Positions 5,817-6,246 of a stretch of 6,246 nucleotides of DNA are shown in pieces (position 1 is the first letter of the stretch; each line of letters opens with the position of its first letter). Location of the stretch: positions 1 to 6,246 of the forward strand of contig CAMLSB010000113.1 of the NCBI GenBank assembly GCA_946482565.1. The letters run 5' to 3'. The stretch is from an uncultured Lysobacteraceae bacterium. GTDB taxonomy: Bacteria; Pseudomonadota; Gammaproteobacteria; Xanthomonadales; Xanthomonadaceae. The notes under the pieces were generated by a model. It did not search any database. It was not told the DNA's origin and saw only the letters and a program-made list of their open reading frames with translations. A program made the position numbers and the translations under genes.

Positions 5817-6246
5817 CGGACCGCTCCCGCCGGCGCAGCCGGCAGCGCCTGCAGCAGGTGCGCCATTTCGATCGCGACCAAAGCGCACTCCTCGCCCTTG
5901 TTGCCATGGCTGCCGCCCGCGCGTGCGACGGCATCGGCGTGGTTCTCGACCGCGAGCACGCCGTTGCACACCGGCAGCGCATGATCGAGCGCCACGCGCA
6001 TCAGGCCGTCGGCGCAGCCGTCGGCCACCTGCTCGTAGTGCCGCGTGTCGCCGCGGACTACGCAGCCGAGCGCGACGATCGCGGCATGGCCGCGCGCCGC
6101 GCCAAGGCGTGCGGCGGCCAGCGGCAATTCCCACGCGCCGGGCACGCGGACCACGTCGATCGCGTCCTCGGCGACGCCGTTGTCGGCGAAGGCCTTGCGC
6201 GCGCCGGCGACCAGCGCATCGGTGATGCGCGGGTTCCAGCGGCTGG
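5813..6246 (-). CDS. ribH: 6,7-dimethyl-8-ribityllumazine synthase, 5' end cut by window edge
   Basis: RibH condenses 5-amino-6-ribitylaminouracil with 3,4-dihydroxy-2-butanone 4-phosphate to give lumazine, the penultimate step of riboflavin synthesis; the family forms multimeric shells. The frame is open to the right edge. It reads [19 protein letters not shown] at the edge, including the Trp-Asn of the substrate pocket, then [30 protein letters not shown] with the catalytic His (in TRHYE), GVLAVEN and [18 protein letters not shown]. About 143 residues are visible; as the family is usually near 155, roughly the first 10-15 are missing. A GTG at 6154 falls inside the conserved core (VVRVPGA) and is not the start. 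It would be upstream of nusB in the operon, overlapping by 4 bp, and probably follows other rib genes outside the window. Confidence 0.96.
   Translation of the reverse strand, partial: SRWNPRITDALVAGARKAFADNGVAEDAIDVVRVPGAWELPLAAARLGAARGHAAIVALGCVVRGDTRHYEQVADGCADGLMRVALDHALPVCNGVLAVENHADAVARAGGSHGNKGEECALVAIEMAHLLQALPAAPAGAVR

Noticed and set aside
5329..5982. Upstream extension of the thiL frame by over 200 codons
   Set aside because: It runs through nusB and ribH in the wrong frame. ThiL family proteins begin at the MEFELIERI start, giving the normal length.
6152..6154. GTG as a start of ribH within the window
   Set aside because: The frame upstream to the edge carries conserved RibH sequence (RWNPRI and the first helix), so the real start is outside the window.

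Overview
The window is a G+C-rich (by eye about 70%), densely packed stretch of bacterial chromosome made of housekeeping genes. The protein motifs are gammaproteobacterial, and two neighbourhoods point the same way: RNase P RNA gene / rsmI / lpoA (lppC) / yraN, an order shared with Pseudomonas and Xanthomonas relatives, and ribH-nusB-thiL. High G+C and a short LpoA make a member of the Xanthomonadaceae/Lysobacteraceae (Lysobacter- or Luteimonas-like) my best guess. This is an inference from sequence character, not a database result.

Left block, minus strand: the 5' third of the RNase P RNA gene (rnpB, about 1-135, running off the left edge) follows rsmI (164-1027), a 16S rRNA 2'-O-methyltransferase. 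A 71-bp divergent spacer (1028-1098) separates rsmI from the rightward genes. Central block, plus strand: lpoA (1099-2505), a lipoprotein activator of a peptidoglycan synthase, overlaps yraN (2492-2944, UPF0102 nuclease-fold protein). A GlcD/Dld-type FAD-linked oxidase (2974-4374) comes next. Its start codon is the third copy of a 14-bp tandem repeat that forms a ladder of overlapping stop and start codons. Right block, minus strand: thiL (4381-5328), nusB (5352-5816) and ribH (5813 to beyond 6246) form an operon read right to left. It converges on the oxidase with only 6 bp between stop codons.

Functionally the window mixes RNA processing and ribosome maturation (rnpB, rsmI), cell-wall synthesis control (lpoA), a likely DNA-processing protein of unknown role (yraN), 2-hydroxyacid oxidation (the oxidase), riboflavin and thiamine cofactor synthesis (ribH, thiL) and transcription antitermination (nusB). 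The ribH product step feeds FMN/FAD, which the neighbouring oxidase would use, but nothing in the sequence shows a regulatory link. The window starts inside rnpB and ends inside ribH. There are no gene-free stretches over 300 bp.

I found no mobile element, CRISPR array, tRNA, toxin-antitoxin or defence gene, and no convincing undescribed system. The most distinctive feature is the stop-start ladder at 2941-2987.
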